Shown here piece by piece: positions 11,305-22,258 of a stretch of DNA of 64,000 nt. Where the stretch lies: positions 4,154,001 to 4,218,000 of the forward strand of contig NC_063151.1 of the NCBI RefSeq assembly GCF_020921035.1. Reading direction: 5' to 3'. A program made the translations under genes and the position numbers. The notes beneath the pieces were generated by a model that searched no databases, had not been told where the DNA came from, and saw only the letters and a program-made list of their open reading frames with translations. Each line of letters starts with the position of its first letter. Positions within the stretch are counted from its first letter, which is position 1. The stretch comes from Rhodamnia argentea. Its lineage: Eukaryota; Streptophyta; Magnoliopsida; Myrtales; Myrtaceae.

Positions 11305-12018
11305 CACTAAGAGTATCGATATTTATGTACAATACTCACTTTAGTATCAATATTTTTTTATTACTTAAGTGTCGATTTTTTTTTTAAAAACGGTTTTTTC
11401 AGTATCAACTTCGGTGAATTTAGTCGGAAATCCGACGTGGCATCTACATGGCTTGTCGGAGCTTCCACATCAATAATGAAAAAAGCCAAAAGTTAAAAAA
11501 ATTAAAAGACTAAAAAACAAACTAAAAAAAATAAAAAGATAAAGAAAAACTCTATGTTGCCGCAACTAGGGCTTGGAAGCCCTCGCCTGCCAAGTGGCCG
11601 GCGAACCCCACTGGCCATCTCCCACCCTCGCCGGCCATTGCGGGCAATGGTGGGCGGCAACGATGGCGAGGGCTTCCAAGCCCTCGCCGCCGCAACAGAT
11701 CAATTTCCTTTTTTTCTATATTTTTCTTTTTTCTAGTTATTTAGCTAATTTTTTAATTTATTTTATTTTTTTAAAAATATTTTAGCTTATTTTGTAAAAA
11801 GATATTACACTTAGTGTCCAAGTGGACCAATTTTTCTTTTAAAAAATGCCACTTGGACACCACGTGGACTGAATTTTCTTTTAAATTCCACATAATATTA
11901 AAAAGTTAATAAAAAAAATGTCACATGTACTGATTGAGCGGAATTGGCATTTAGGTGATTGTTTTTCTCTAATTTGGTACTTAAGTGATTCAAAAAAATA
12001 TTAGCACAATAGGTGTTT
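11305..12018. repeat. TIR-like element with GC-rich centre
   Basis: The outer parts carry inverted copies of words such as ACTTAAGTG and AATATTTTTTT. The centre (11560-11700) contains CTTGGAAGCCCTCGCC words and their inverse, like the cores of family F1. The borders are approximate. Confidence 0.4.
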
Positions 12019-12367
12019 TTTTGCTGTTTCGTGTATAAATAAGAAGAACATGCTTTTTACAAGTTTTGTTTTTTGTTTTCGGGCGAATTTCTTTTTACAA
12101 GTTCATGGGGTTGCTATTGTTAGCTTGGATCCGCATTCTGTTCACTTCGGCTCCAACGACAGTAAATTATAGGAGCAGCCCCGACTTAGGTAACATGGGC
12201 ATCTACAGGAAAAGGTGACACGTGTCAAACCGACGTACATTGTGCGGTGGTCTACTGCGTTTTAGAAGGGGACTATGCACAAGAGAATTCCTTTTTATTT
12301 TTGAATTAGTATCACGAAAATATGCATGCACAATTTTATCATCTGTTAGTTTCCTTTACATTAGATT

Positions 12368-12583
12368 AATAGTACGAAATACTCTAAACTGATATATATA
12401 TGTGATAAACGGGGGATATAAACTCCAAACCGATACATCCGTCAACTATAATATGACATCTAACTCTACAATTCGATGGTAAAATTTAACGAAAACTAAC
12501 GGAATATAAATTGGTCAAGTGTACCAATTTGAGGTAAATTTGATATAAATGTATCAGTTTAGAGTTTTCATGGTATTACTATT
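12368..12583. repeat. Foldback element of about 216 bp
   Basis: The left end AATAGTACGAAATACTCTAA is inverted at the right end (12550-12583), with a shared inner CTCTAAACTGATA. A truncated relative of the 9996-10436 element follows at about 12675-12755 (CACCAAAAATTATAAACTAT). Confidence 0.55.
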
Positions 12584-13362
12584 TAGTTTATTATTCATAT
12601 TTACAGGTGATGACCGCCGTTAATATCCCTTCACAACTATCGAAACACATTCATGTTTACTTGAATAATCAAAAGGAAAAAATTCACCAAAAATTATAAA
12701 CTATTTTCATTGTAATACGTTTACTCTAAAAGTTTTTTTGGTAACACTCCGTTTTAGGCTCTATTTTCTTTGCTAAAAATATTTTATTTTTATTTTTTAG
12801 TATTCGAATCGCTTAGGAAAACAAGTCAAAGAAAAATATTCTTCTGAACAATGAAAAAACATATTCTTAAATTGAGTTGAATGATTTCCTCTTTAAAAGA
12901 TCGAAATTCATTTTCAAAATATGGCTAGATATCGAGGTTTTGAACAAAAACTCTGCGTTTGGTCACGAGACATAACGCTCATTCTCGAGTCCCCATTGCC
13001 TAAGCTTGGATCCATTAAGGTCGTCCCCGTGCCCAGTCCCTGTGTCTAGGACCAAGTCCCCGCACCTTTGCCAGGCTCCGTTGAGGTAGGGGTCGAGCCC
13101 CCGATGCAAGTGTCCGATCTCCGGTGCCTGGCCCTAGGTCCATCGTGGATGGGCTCGAGGCCTTAGTGCCTGTGCCCGATGCCCCCGCACCAGGGATGGA
13201 TTCACAAAGGCCGAACGTAACAAGAGTGAGCAGTTGCAAGGTCGGTCCAGGTTTCACCTCGGGTCATCATTTGTGCTGGAGCAGCAAGTGTTCAAATCCA
13301 ACACTCCGTCCGTGAACGATTGTCCCCAAGGGCGAGAAGCAAGCGCACTCATCATCCATGCT
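12584..13362. other. Spacer between duplicated segments, with a GC-rich degenerate repeat
   Basis: Positions 13015-13260 hold a GC-rich, weakly periodic tract around GTGCCTGNGCCC-like words on both strands. It gives long overlapping frames but no convincing protein. The rest is AT-rich. Confidence 0.4.
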
Positions 13363-14161
13363 CGCCATTATTTTATCAAATGCCAGCTAATCCTTTGAAT
13401 GATGAATTGACGATCTTTTCTGCGGGTTCTGTTTCAGAGTTGAAGAACTCGGTGTTAGAAACGAGAAACGATTGGCCGGGCTGGGTTCAACGGGTCAATG
13501 CCACAAATGCCGTCCAAACCCCCTTTCTTGACTTTCGAGAGCGGGTCCTTCTTGGTAACTAGCTGTCCGAGGTTGATTCTCAATTGGCCTAAACCCTAGC
13601 CTGAATTCTGACAGTCACGAGCAGTTAGCAGTTTGGTTCTTTAATTTCACTTGCTCGACAAATCTGGAGTCCACGACAACACAGCAAGCACTTGTACCTC
13701 CATGGGAATGGAGCCCTGGAATTGGCAAACCCAATTTGTTTTTGCTTTTCCTGATCCTGGCTTTTAATTCTGGGAATCTTCGAGTGTAATCAGTTTTCAC
13801 AGGAACATGGATCGGCCATGTGCTAACCTAAAACCGGAAAATCACAGAGCGCAATAAACCCAAATGTGATGGGGACGAAGGAATTATGGAAGAGGAAAAC
13901 TTCAAAGAACAGAGAGGCAACACAGTTCTATTAAGAGTTGAGGCTGCCAAAAAAGAGCGCCTGCTCACATCTGATGCAGAATCTCGTCTGCGAATTTATA
14001 TACACAAAACACATATATACTCATTCCTCACACTTCAAAAAAGGGAATCAATCTTCATCGGGGATCAGAAATGGAGCCACTTAAAATGCAGGCCTCCATA
14101 TCGCCCAACAAGCTGCATCTTATCAACTGATCTCGAACACTAACTCACGGGTCCTCCTAAG

Positions 14162-14638
14162 CTACCAGCACTGATCCGTCTCCCACTTCCGACTCGGCCC
14201 ATGCGCTGACGCAGCGGGGACCGACGCCGCGAACCGGCCAGGCACCTGGAACAGCGTCCGGTCGTAGTCGGCCCGCCGGTCCGGATCCGAGAGAGTGGCG
14301 TACGCGTCGTGGACCCGCATGAACTCGTGCCCCGCCGCCGCCGCCCCGGCCGAGGCGGCGACGTCCGGGTGCAGGACCCTGGCGAGCCTCCGGTAGGCGG
14401 TCTTGATCTCCTGACCCGTGGCGCCGGCCCGGACCCCCAGTACCTCGTACAGCGACGACTGGGGGTGGGCCCCGGCTGCCATCGGCCTCGGCCTCTCGGC
14501 GGTCGACGCGCAGTAGGCGGAGACGCGGATGGGGCGGCACCGGACGGAGGACGGAGAGGGCGCGGGGTAGCTGCGGCAGGGGAAGGGGAGCGCAGGATTG
14601 GAGGAGACGGCGGAGGAAGAGAGAGACGCGGAGGCCAT
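14162..14638 (-). CDS. J-domain co-chaperone, J11-like, plastid (copy 2)
   Basis: A single exon encodes 158 aa, closely matching copy 1 across the transit-like N-terminus, the J-domain (about 62-129, HPD at 90-92) and the WETDQCW end. Differences cluster in the transit peptide and the Ala-rich linker near residue 140. Nothing in the sequence suggests loss of function. The frame stays open upstream of the ATG at 14638, but that part matches copy 1's 5' UTR and promoter, so this ATG is preferred. Confidence 0.9.
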   Translation of the reverse strand: MASASLSSSAVSSNPALPFPCRSYPAPSPSSVRCRPIRVSAYCASTAERPRPMAAGAHPQSSLYEVLGVRAGATGQEIKTAYRRLARVLHPDVAASAGAAAAGHEFMRVHDAYATLSDPDRRADYDRTLFQVPGRFAASVPAASAHGPSRKWETDQCW

Positions 14639-14765
14639 TTGGCAAACGTCAATGCGGGACAGTCTGAGGTGTCGTTGTGTGCGTTTTGGATTTGATTTGT
14701 GGCGTTTGCTGCAAAGTGGAGAGCTGTATGCTACGGTTAAGGAAAGATCGACTGGAGTTTGGGAG

Positions 14766-14774
14766 AATATATAG
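14766..14774 (-). promoter_or_regulatory. TATA box of J11 copy 2
   Basis: CTATATATT in the same context and at about the same distance from the ATG as in copy 1. Confidence 0.65.
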
Positions 14775-15257
14775 GGAGTTCGGGTGTGGGAGTTAACCAT
14801 GGTTAGTTGCGTTGGGTTAAGGAGGAGGAGGAGGGTTTGAGGCTTATCCGGATCCGAGGGTGACTCAGCGAAACGTCGGTGTTTCTCGATAGAATCTCTT
14901 TCTCTCTCTGCCCGCACATGTTGGAGATAAGGACTGAGACAATCTGTCTGAGTTGGACAAATTTAATGAAAGTATGAGAGAAGGATAGTGAATTTCGTTG
15001 CACCGAGCCTTCTCCTTAAGTAAGATTCTTATGAAAATGCAGAAAAAAATTCGTTTGTTATTGCGTATTATGGTAATTTATATCCATAAAGTAAATAATT
15101 ACACCAAACATAAACTCTTTCAAATGATAGATCGTCGTTTCGTGAGCTACAATTTTCAGTAATCTTTTCTGGCTTCGAAAATTGAAAAAAGATACGAAAT
15201 GCTGCCCATTTTTATAGATCTCACATGAAACTAAAAATGAAAAAGTAGGGGCTTCTT

Positions 15258-15471
15258 GGCTCCGTTTGCTTCGAAGAAATTGAACAATTTGGGAAACACT
15301 TCCCCAAAATTGATTATTTATATCCTTTGAAATAATCAACAAATGAAAATTATTTTTCATTAACATATTTGTTAAGGATGAAATTTCATTTCTTTAAACG
15401 ATACAAGCGATCATTTTGAATAAAAATATTTTTTAAATTGATTCACTTATTATGAAAAATAAATGGAGCCT
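15258..15471. repeat. Short TIR transposon (MITE-like)
   Basis: Begins GGCTCCGTTTGCTTCGAAGA and ends GAAAAATAAATGGAGCC, its approximate inverse. AT-rich interior, no coding. It is present in unit A2 only. Confidence 0.5.
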
Positions 15472-16015
15472 TGGTACGAAGAAATAGATCACCCAACTTA
15501 CTTATGAATCGCGATATGCTTACAAAGTGGAAACGAACCGAACAACGCGACCGAATAATTCGAATTTGCATGAGGTACAAATGTCGATTACGAGTTTCAA
15601 TTCTTTTTCCTTTTTTCTGGTTTCTTCCGACGGAAATTGCGCGTTCCAACCTGGCGTGGGGGCATGGGTTTCCGTGGGGAACGGGCCAGAGCCAAATTTT
15701 CAGTTTCGTCGAATGAGCCGACAAGGCCAAGCAACAGTGACGGCGTCGAGTTGACTCGCCTTTTCAGCTGACTTCATCAATGACCTGGACGAAGTTTCCA
15801 AACGGGGGGCGCAGAGAACGACCGGAACTATAATCAGGAGAGCCAAAATCGAGTTGGACAGATACCATGGCTCTTCATCTCCCTCGGTTTTTTATTGAAT
15901 TGAGGTTTTTTTGGGTTAAACCCAATACTGTGGTCTGAAAGTCGGCTTTTTGCGGCTCTTGCTTTGATCCCTCCACGCCCTTCCCACTTCCCACATTCTC
16001 TGCTTGACTATAGAT

Positions 16016-16053
<38 letters not shown>

Positions 16054-17561
16054 AAGCTCTAAGCTATTTTATTTGAGGGGAAAAAATAAAGCAATTTGAC
16101 TTTGTCCCTTTGCAGCCCCGGCACCGGGTGTCGTGTTACGTGTGAGGAACGGGGAGATATGGATAATAGACAATATTAGTAGAAACCCGGCAAAAATATA
16201 TACTCGACATAGGTTACCGGAAGCGGAAAGAGACTATTCTAATTATTATGAGAAGAGGATAGACACTTGAGAGATCATTGAAACAATTGAATACTCACGA
16301 GCAAAAGTAATGAGGATGCATTCGGAATGAACTCGGTTTTTTTTTTAGACCATATTCTCCTCCAGCACTACCCTTTCTAATTAGTGAATTAAAAGTGAGC
16401 GAATCTCACCGGCATGCGAAATTCAGCAAATAAAAATGTGGGCAATGTCTATGGTTGTACTTAGCCAATCAGAAATGTGGCCAGGGAAAAGTTCCTCAAA
16501 CTAAGGTCTAAAGAAAAAATGGCACATGTTTCTTATTCCGATGATCGAGAGGGAATTTAGGAAATTAGAAAAACTAGCTGCACTAGTCCGTCCAGATCTT
16601 TCCCTTCTACTCCCCCACTTTTCATCCTCCCATCAAATTGTGATGTGCTCTGAGTTGGGGACAAGATCCCCTATGACGAGGCGTACAGAAATATGAAGTT
16701 GTCTATATTTATCGTATAGGGGTCTAGGACATCAAAATCGTGTCGTGCGCATCAACTACAGGTAATTTTGTTCCCTAAGCACTAAGCAACTCCGAGGTAA
16801 AAACAAACACATAATTTTTTTAAGATGATATCATAATTGATTCAAAATATATATATTTAGACCTAAAAGCTCAGGTTCATGTATGAAATGGTTTAGAGTC
16901 GAGAGCTCAGAAATGAATTTTTTTTCCCCTTTTTTTTTTGGTTGCCTCCGATGACGATTAGAACTGTTGCATTTTGTTTACGACTTTCGAGATTGGGTCG
17001 GGTCAGTTCGGTTGATGTGGTTGCGTTGTTACCTTCGGATCTGCATTCTCTTCACTTTTGTTAACTAATAATAAAATTATCTCAACCCCCAAAAAAAAAA
17101 AATAATAATAAAATTATAGGAAACAGGAACCGCAACAGGATAAAGGCAGATTCTCACTCTCGGACACCCGTGCGATGGCGGATTCGTGGGACACGTGTCG
17201 GACCGTCGTGCATTGGTCGGTGGGTCACTGCGATTTCGAGGTGGACTACGTACGATGGAATCTTTACCTTTTTCTTTTTCTAATTGAGACTTTTTACAGT
17301 CTACGAACACCATTAGCATCCCTCCACGTGTACCGACGCAAACAGTAAAGTAAATCGTCGCGACGTTTTCCCGTTGACCTGAGCATGACCTTGCCAACGT
17401 TCGGTGACCCGTTTTGATTCCAAAATCATTGTGTTTTTTTTTTTTTTTTTGGGTCCGATCAAAATCATTATGTTTGGCCGGCGACCGTTCCCAGCATGAG
17501 CATGTGGGTTCAACCGCAACGACGATGTTAAGAACGCTAATAACAGAAATAGATCCGAATC
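15472..17561. other. Intergenic; only repeats recognised
   Basis: No supported gene. It contains a CT microsatellite (16017-16050) and the distal block of unit A2. Frames around 15470-15754 lack family resemblance. Confidence 0.4.
16017..16050. repeat. (CT)17 microsatellite
   Basis: Uninterrupted CT dinucleotides. Confidence 0.95.
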
Positions 17562-17793
17562 CCCTAACACTGCCAATTCAATATTAGAGGTGACATTATC
17601 AAATCGAGCCATCCAAATTAAAATAAACGGTCCGATTTGATTCATGTTTCTTATTCAAAATTTTTAAAAATTCCCACCCAAAATTTTCCTCCATTTTTAA
17701 GAGATAACATGGATCAAATCAGGCTGTTCATTTTGATTTGGACGGCCCAATTTGATCAATATCACCCCTAACATTGAATTGGCAATGTTAGGG
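17562..17793. repeat. Foldback element of about 232 bp
   Basis: The arms are about 85-95 bp. CCCTAACACTGCCAATTCAA at the left is inverted as TTGAATTGGCAATGTTAGGG at the right, with further inverted matches around ATCAAATCGAGCCATCCAAA. There is a small AT-rich loop. The flanks ATCCGAAT and ATCCATTT are only a rough target duplication. Confidence 0.75.
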
Positions 17794-20049
17794 CATCCAT
17801 TTCTTGCATATTTCATTCCTCCGGTGAATTCTAAGTCGAAACACGTGTAATTCATATGTCTTGTACGCCTGATGTGTCGAAAATTTTGCCAATCCTAATC
17901 GCACAACATCTTGATTTGATAATCTATCTTTGTAACCATGAAAGTTGAGTCCAATCTAACAAGGGTTCTAGCTCTGTTGAAGTTTTTATTTTCCCCTTTC
18001 TTTCCTCAGTTTTTTGGAAGCACTCCATTAATTACGGCGACGAGTGCTAAAAAATTTCTTTCGCTTTAGATTTATAATTTTAGCTAGATTCGAAAAACAA
18101 AGCTGTGTTTTATGGTGCTGTGAGCCGGGGTCAAGGTTAATTGCATTGTGTCATGCTTGAATTTGACGGTCGGTGTTGATAAGATCTAGATCGAACAGGT
18201 GAGAAGATACATGATACAAATGATTGATGTTGACAAATTTGGATCCAACGGCTAACAAGGCAACATGCGACATTTCCGGCCATAAGGTCATGAGGAAGTA
18301 ATTCAACAAAATGCGAAAAGCGAATACCTAGGATTCATTTTCATAGTGAATATATATTGCTGAAGTGTTTAAATACTGAAAATGAAAGCGAAAAATCGCA
18401 TATGTACAATAGATGATAATTAAAAGAAAATCATCGGTTTCTTAAAAAAACACGAAAAAGCTACCATTATCGAGAAGTTTTGATGTCGATAATTGATAGG
18501 AGTTTAAGTTTCCATCACACATCACGTCTCTTTTTAACATGCAATGCAAGTGATCTATGGGATAAAACATTTAAGTCGTGTGTCTAGAGGTCGCGCACCT
18601 AATGACATTTTGAGTGCTGTTAAAAGTACTGACTTCGATACTTAAGGTACTTATCAAACACGCATTTAATGGCATTACATCTCTCGACATTGAGCGCTTT
18701 TTTCATGCGGCAAATTCACGAGACTGAGGCAAACTTCAAGTGTAAAGTGTGGAGCGAAATCGAAGTCAAAAGTTCCGATGGAAAGTTTTCCATGATCTGA
18801 TAATTCTGTGTGCAAACAAACGTTAGAGAGAGAGAGAGAGAGAGAGCTAAAAAACACTGCTAAAAACTCTGGCCGGAGAGAGCAAAGCCTTGTCTCCAAA
18901 ACTAAAATTACTTTGATGACGATCCGTTTATGTGAAACTCACTTTGACTCGATGCAAGTGTAGCGGGCTTTTATCCTTGGCCCAGGTCTGTGCTAACACG
19001 CATGTTCAGCTCAGAGTCCATTTGGCCCACAAGATGCTCGGACCATGCTTAGCTCGACAAGTAATGACCACGATCACCAACTCTAAACCTGACTGCAAAA
19101 AGCTGATCTGAGAGCAGATCATCATCCAAATGACCGTATTGAAAAGAAATTTGATAATCAACGTCAAACCATGTGCATTGAGAATGTGAATCTAAATAAT
19201 CTCGACACTTATCTTTTATTGGACATGTCTAGCCCGGTGAGAGTTGATTAGATCGAATTTGGGTCGTGTCATGAATGATCCAATCCAAATAGCATGTTTT
19301 GACCCATTAATTTACACTGTTGAGTTTTTAGACCAATACCCAATCCATCTCGGATTCATTTTTAACATTTTTCGATGTTGTTGCCTTTGTGGAATGGACT
19401 TGTTATGGACAGGAGTGTGAAAGTGATGATGAAAGACTGGCCCGGAGCCGTCCACAAACTATGAAACCGATTCTGAACTTATGTTTCAGGTTAAATATAA
19501 ACAGGTTTCACTAAGTACTAGGCATTCTCTCTAATTGTTTTCTATTAGACAAAATCCTCCGCCTACCGCAGGGTACACCCTTGAGACCCTCCTCCTCTTC
19601 GTCACCCATTGGTACCACCTCAAGCTCACCAGTCCGGCCGCCTCCACCACCTCCCTACCGCCGCTTCAATGATAATTAACAGTAAGCATCATTGCACCCC
19701 AGAATTCAATTCCATATATCAACAGCTATGGGAGGTTGATCATACTGGGGTCTGGAGTTGCGCTCTCTGAACTTTATCAACAGATGTGGATCTCCTTTCT
19801 CGACTCCAGACACGCGACTCAACTCCTTTGTCCGAATCTGCAATTACTGGATGTTATTAAAACAATCAAGAAACCAGTAGAGATAGCAAATTGACTCAAG
19901 CGTCCTAACTCAAACATCCTCGATCGAAATCGCAAACCCTAGCAAGCAAACAAGGCGGTGAGGGCAAAGGGGTGCACGGTGCTGAAGTCTGGAAGGGCGA
20001 TAAGGAGAAGAAGAATAGATAAAAGCCCATATATATCTAGTCTCTATCC
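17794..20049. other. Intergenic, no supported gene
   Basis: Contains a (GA)n tract at 18825-18846, a fragment at 19240-19380 of the GACCC-rich dispersed family seen at 38.7 and 42 kb, and a short GC-rich stretch (19555-19675) of unknown origin. No coding frame could be supported. Confidence 0.4.
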
Positions 20050-20998
20050 TCAATGTTGGTTCGAAAAATTGTGGGTTTTGACCTAGCATTACAAATGTTT
20101 CGTCTCATCATTATCAGACCGTATGTTCATTTTTGACTGAAAACCACTTTCAACTGTATCTTCGTCATGTACTTGCAATCTTCTCTCATTTGCTTCTAAA
20201 GAACCAACAGCGCACTTATAGACAGGTTATCAAATCCTTAGATGATTCTATAGTGGTGATAATAGAATTGTATTTCCTAGTGAGTATCACCAATATTTTC
20301 TCAACAATCCTCTGATCGGTGATTGCATCTCCGTAGGCTCTCATCTGATTTACTAGTTCTTTCAACCGTCCACAATATTCTTGAACACGCTCATGCACTT
20401 TTATTTTAGAATTCTCGAATTCTCTTCTTAGAGTTTGAAGTCGTATAGTGCGTACTTTTTTCGAGCCTTGATATTCTTCTTGTAATACTTCCCATGCTTG
20501 CTTTGTCGTCTTCGTGCCGATGATTCTCGAAAATATCGTATTCGAGAGTGCTTGCCGAATCACGAATAGAGCTCGTGCATCCTTCAGCCATAGTTCAGCC
20601 GGTCGGAACACTTGCAGCTTCTTTCGAGGCTTCGTATCCTTTCTCGACGATGTCCCATAAGTCTTGGGCCATCAAGAATGTAATCATCTTGATGCTCTAG
20701 TGATCATAGTTGTTTCCATCAAATATTGGGATGGGGAATGATGTGGTGGTGTTGGCCATTACGAAGTTGGTTAGAACAAATGCTCAAAACTAACGAATCG
20801 CAAACGTGGCTCTGACACCATTGTTGGGACTTTGTGGAAGCGTGTGTATAAGTGTGTGTGTTTGGATATGAAATATAGAGAAATAATGGCAAGAAGATTA
20901 GCAAAGATAAGAAGGATATTTGATGTAAAACTTAACAAGTAAAAAGACTTACAAAAGAATCTCCCATGTAAAAAGACTTACATGGGAGCACACCAACA
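20050..20998 (-). mobile_element. Ty1/Copia-type retrotransposon fragment (LTR, primer site, gag)
   Basis: A fossil and incomplete element, read on the minus strand. A TG...CA block of about 177 bp (20822-20998) is the likely LTR. Next to it, TGGTGTCAGAGCC (20808-20820) resembles the initiator-Met tRNA primer site common in Copia elements. Then comes a gag region (about 20050-20760) with Copia-gag features (PIFDGNNYDHW-like, AWEVLQEEYQGS, YCGRLKELVNQMRAYG). No protease, integrase, reverse transcriptase or second LTR follows, so only the 5' portion survives. It is disrupted at a few places and moderately old. Confidence 0.75.
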
Positions 20999-21312
20999 AT
21001 GAAGGACCAAAAGCCTATATTTATAGAGTACATCACCGACTTATGCCCCACCGCGATTATTATTATTATTATTATTTTTATTTTTTTTTGGTCTTCACCG
21101 CCAATTCTGCATTTGACAGAAGTGGATCATACTTCTACAAGTGTCCTATGATTTTCTCCTGTCTCCTCCGAATAGTCTATTTTCTCAAATGTCATATATG
21201 GTGAGGTGTTGGCAAGGAGATCCTGGCTTTGCCGATGAAGCTTAGTTGTGTCATTTTATTCCTTTCCTTGGTAACTTTTCTAAAGAATTTTCCTTTTTCA
21301 TTCAAATTCCAG
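20999..21312. other. Spacer between Copia fragment and helicase remnant
   Basis: AT-rich, with an ATT-repeat stretch near 21055-21075. No gene. Confidence 0.4.
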
Positions 21313-22258
21313 ATGATGCTTTATGGTGCAATTTTTGGCTGCTTGTTGCCCGTTCTTTCAATATCATCTTTTCTGAGCTATAAATCGCCACTCATGTATC
21401 CAAAGGATGAGGTTGGTTCCAAACTTCTTTTATATTACATTTGTGCCTTTGTGCAGGAACTTGGGTAAGTCTGTTACCACATTGTATTTTCATCTCCAGA
21501 AGCATACTGGGCAAAACTGGCATTGCTGACTAATAAGACAGATCTAATTGAGGGTCACCCGCAGGCCGACCATCTGTCAATGGTGGTTGTGTACAAGAAA
21601 TGGGGAAAAGTTCTTAATAAGGTTTGTTGGCTTTTGGCTTCCATTAGGTCTTCAAATAGCTCTCCAAAAGCATGACTTATGAATTTCACGACAAGTAGTG
21701 GTAATGCATGTTCAGGACGATGATTATGGGGTCGTAATGTGTTTTCTCCTTTTATATTCTCGTCTCTTTTTGTGTTCTTCTTTGAACATCTCTCGCATGT
21801 AAGCTGGATATTCCCATGGTGGATGGTGCTAAAGAGACTTTATTTTCCAGTTACTTTTTGTTATTTTCCATTTCCCTTTCTTTTTACAAATTGAACTTAG
21901 GTAAATGAAGTAATTCTCTGCTGTTAATATAGTACATGTAGTTTTCGAATGAAACTATGCCATGTCTATCCAAAGCATGCTGTTCGTTGCTTGTAATAAT
22001 GTTGCTTCTGCAGAAAGGAGTCAAAGCTGCTCACCAGTTCTGCAATTCATACTTTCTGAGCTGTCCAGTTATGTTTATGATGAGGTGAATCTCTTCTTAA
22101 CTTTTCATGTTGGTGGTAAGCCAACTGGTCCAGTACCTCCTTTGTTTTCCTTTTGCTTCTGATTTTCTGATGGAGGTACTAATCTGTAGGGAAATGAGGG
22201 TGCAGTTTGGAACTCTGCTAGCAGATTTGGGCTTATCACTTTTCACAAGAATTACCAG
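21313..22258 (+). pseudogene. DEAH-box RNA helicase (DExH7/DHX29-like) remnant
   Basis: Four exon-like blocks keep splice borders and resemble the C-terminal helicase-associated (HA2) region of plant DExH7-type helicases. They are 21313-21411 (GAIFGCLLPVLSISSFLSYK, then SPLMYPKDE), 21500-21621 (WAKLALLTNK, then ADHLSMVVVYKKWGKVLNK), 22014-22084 (KGVKAAHQFCNSYFLSCPVM) and 22190-22258 (REMRVQFGTLLADLGL, then after a shift ITFHKNYQ). The frame is lost in the second block (a deletion before WAKLALL) and in the fourth. The ATPase core is absent upstream and no further exons were recognised downstream. Because introns remain, it is a genomic duplicate fragment and not a retrocopy. Confidence 0.75.

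Larger units (their letters stand above)
7348..12310. repeat. Segmental duplication, unit A1 (partner 13363-17290)
   Basis: Colinear resemblance to A2 runs through the spacer, the J11 gene, its promoter, and scattered intergenic blocks: 9370-9440 with 14910-15010, 9965-9995 plus 10440-10530 with 15135-15240, and 12115-12310 with 17020-17290. Differences are largely insertions: the 8870-9370 tract, a TIR element at 9498-9724, a 441-bp foldback element at 9996-10436 and a TIR element near 11305-12018. Outer limits are estimates. Confidence 0.75.
13363..17290. repeat. Segmental duplication, unit A2 (partner 7348-12310)
   Basis: Second unit of the tandem duplication, in the same orientation. It carries J11 copy 2 and a distal block (17020-17290) matching 12115-12310. 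It is shorter than A1, largely because it lacks A1's insertions. It has its own TIR element at 15258-15471. Confidence 0.75.

Noticed and set aside
14639-14917. N-terminal extension of J11 copy 2
   Set aside because: The upstream open codons align with copy 1's 5' UTR and promoter, including the TATA box, so they are not coding.
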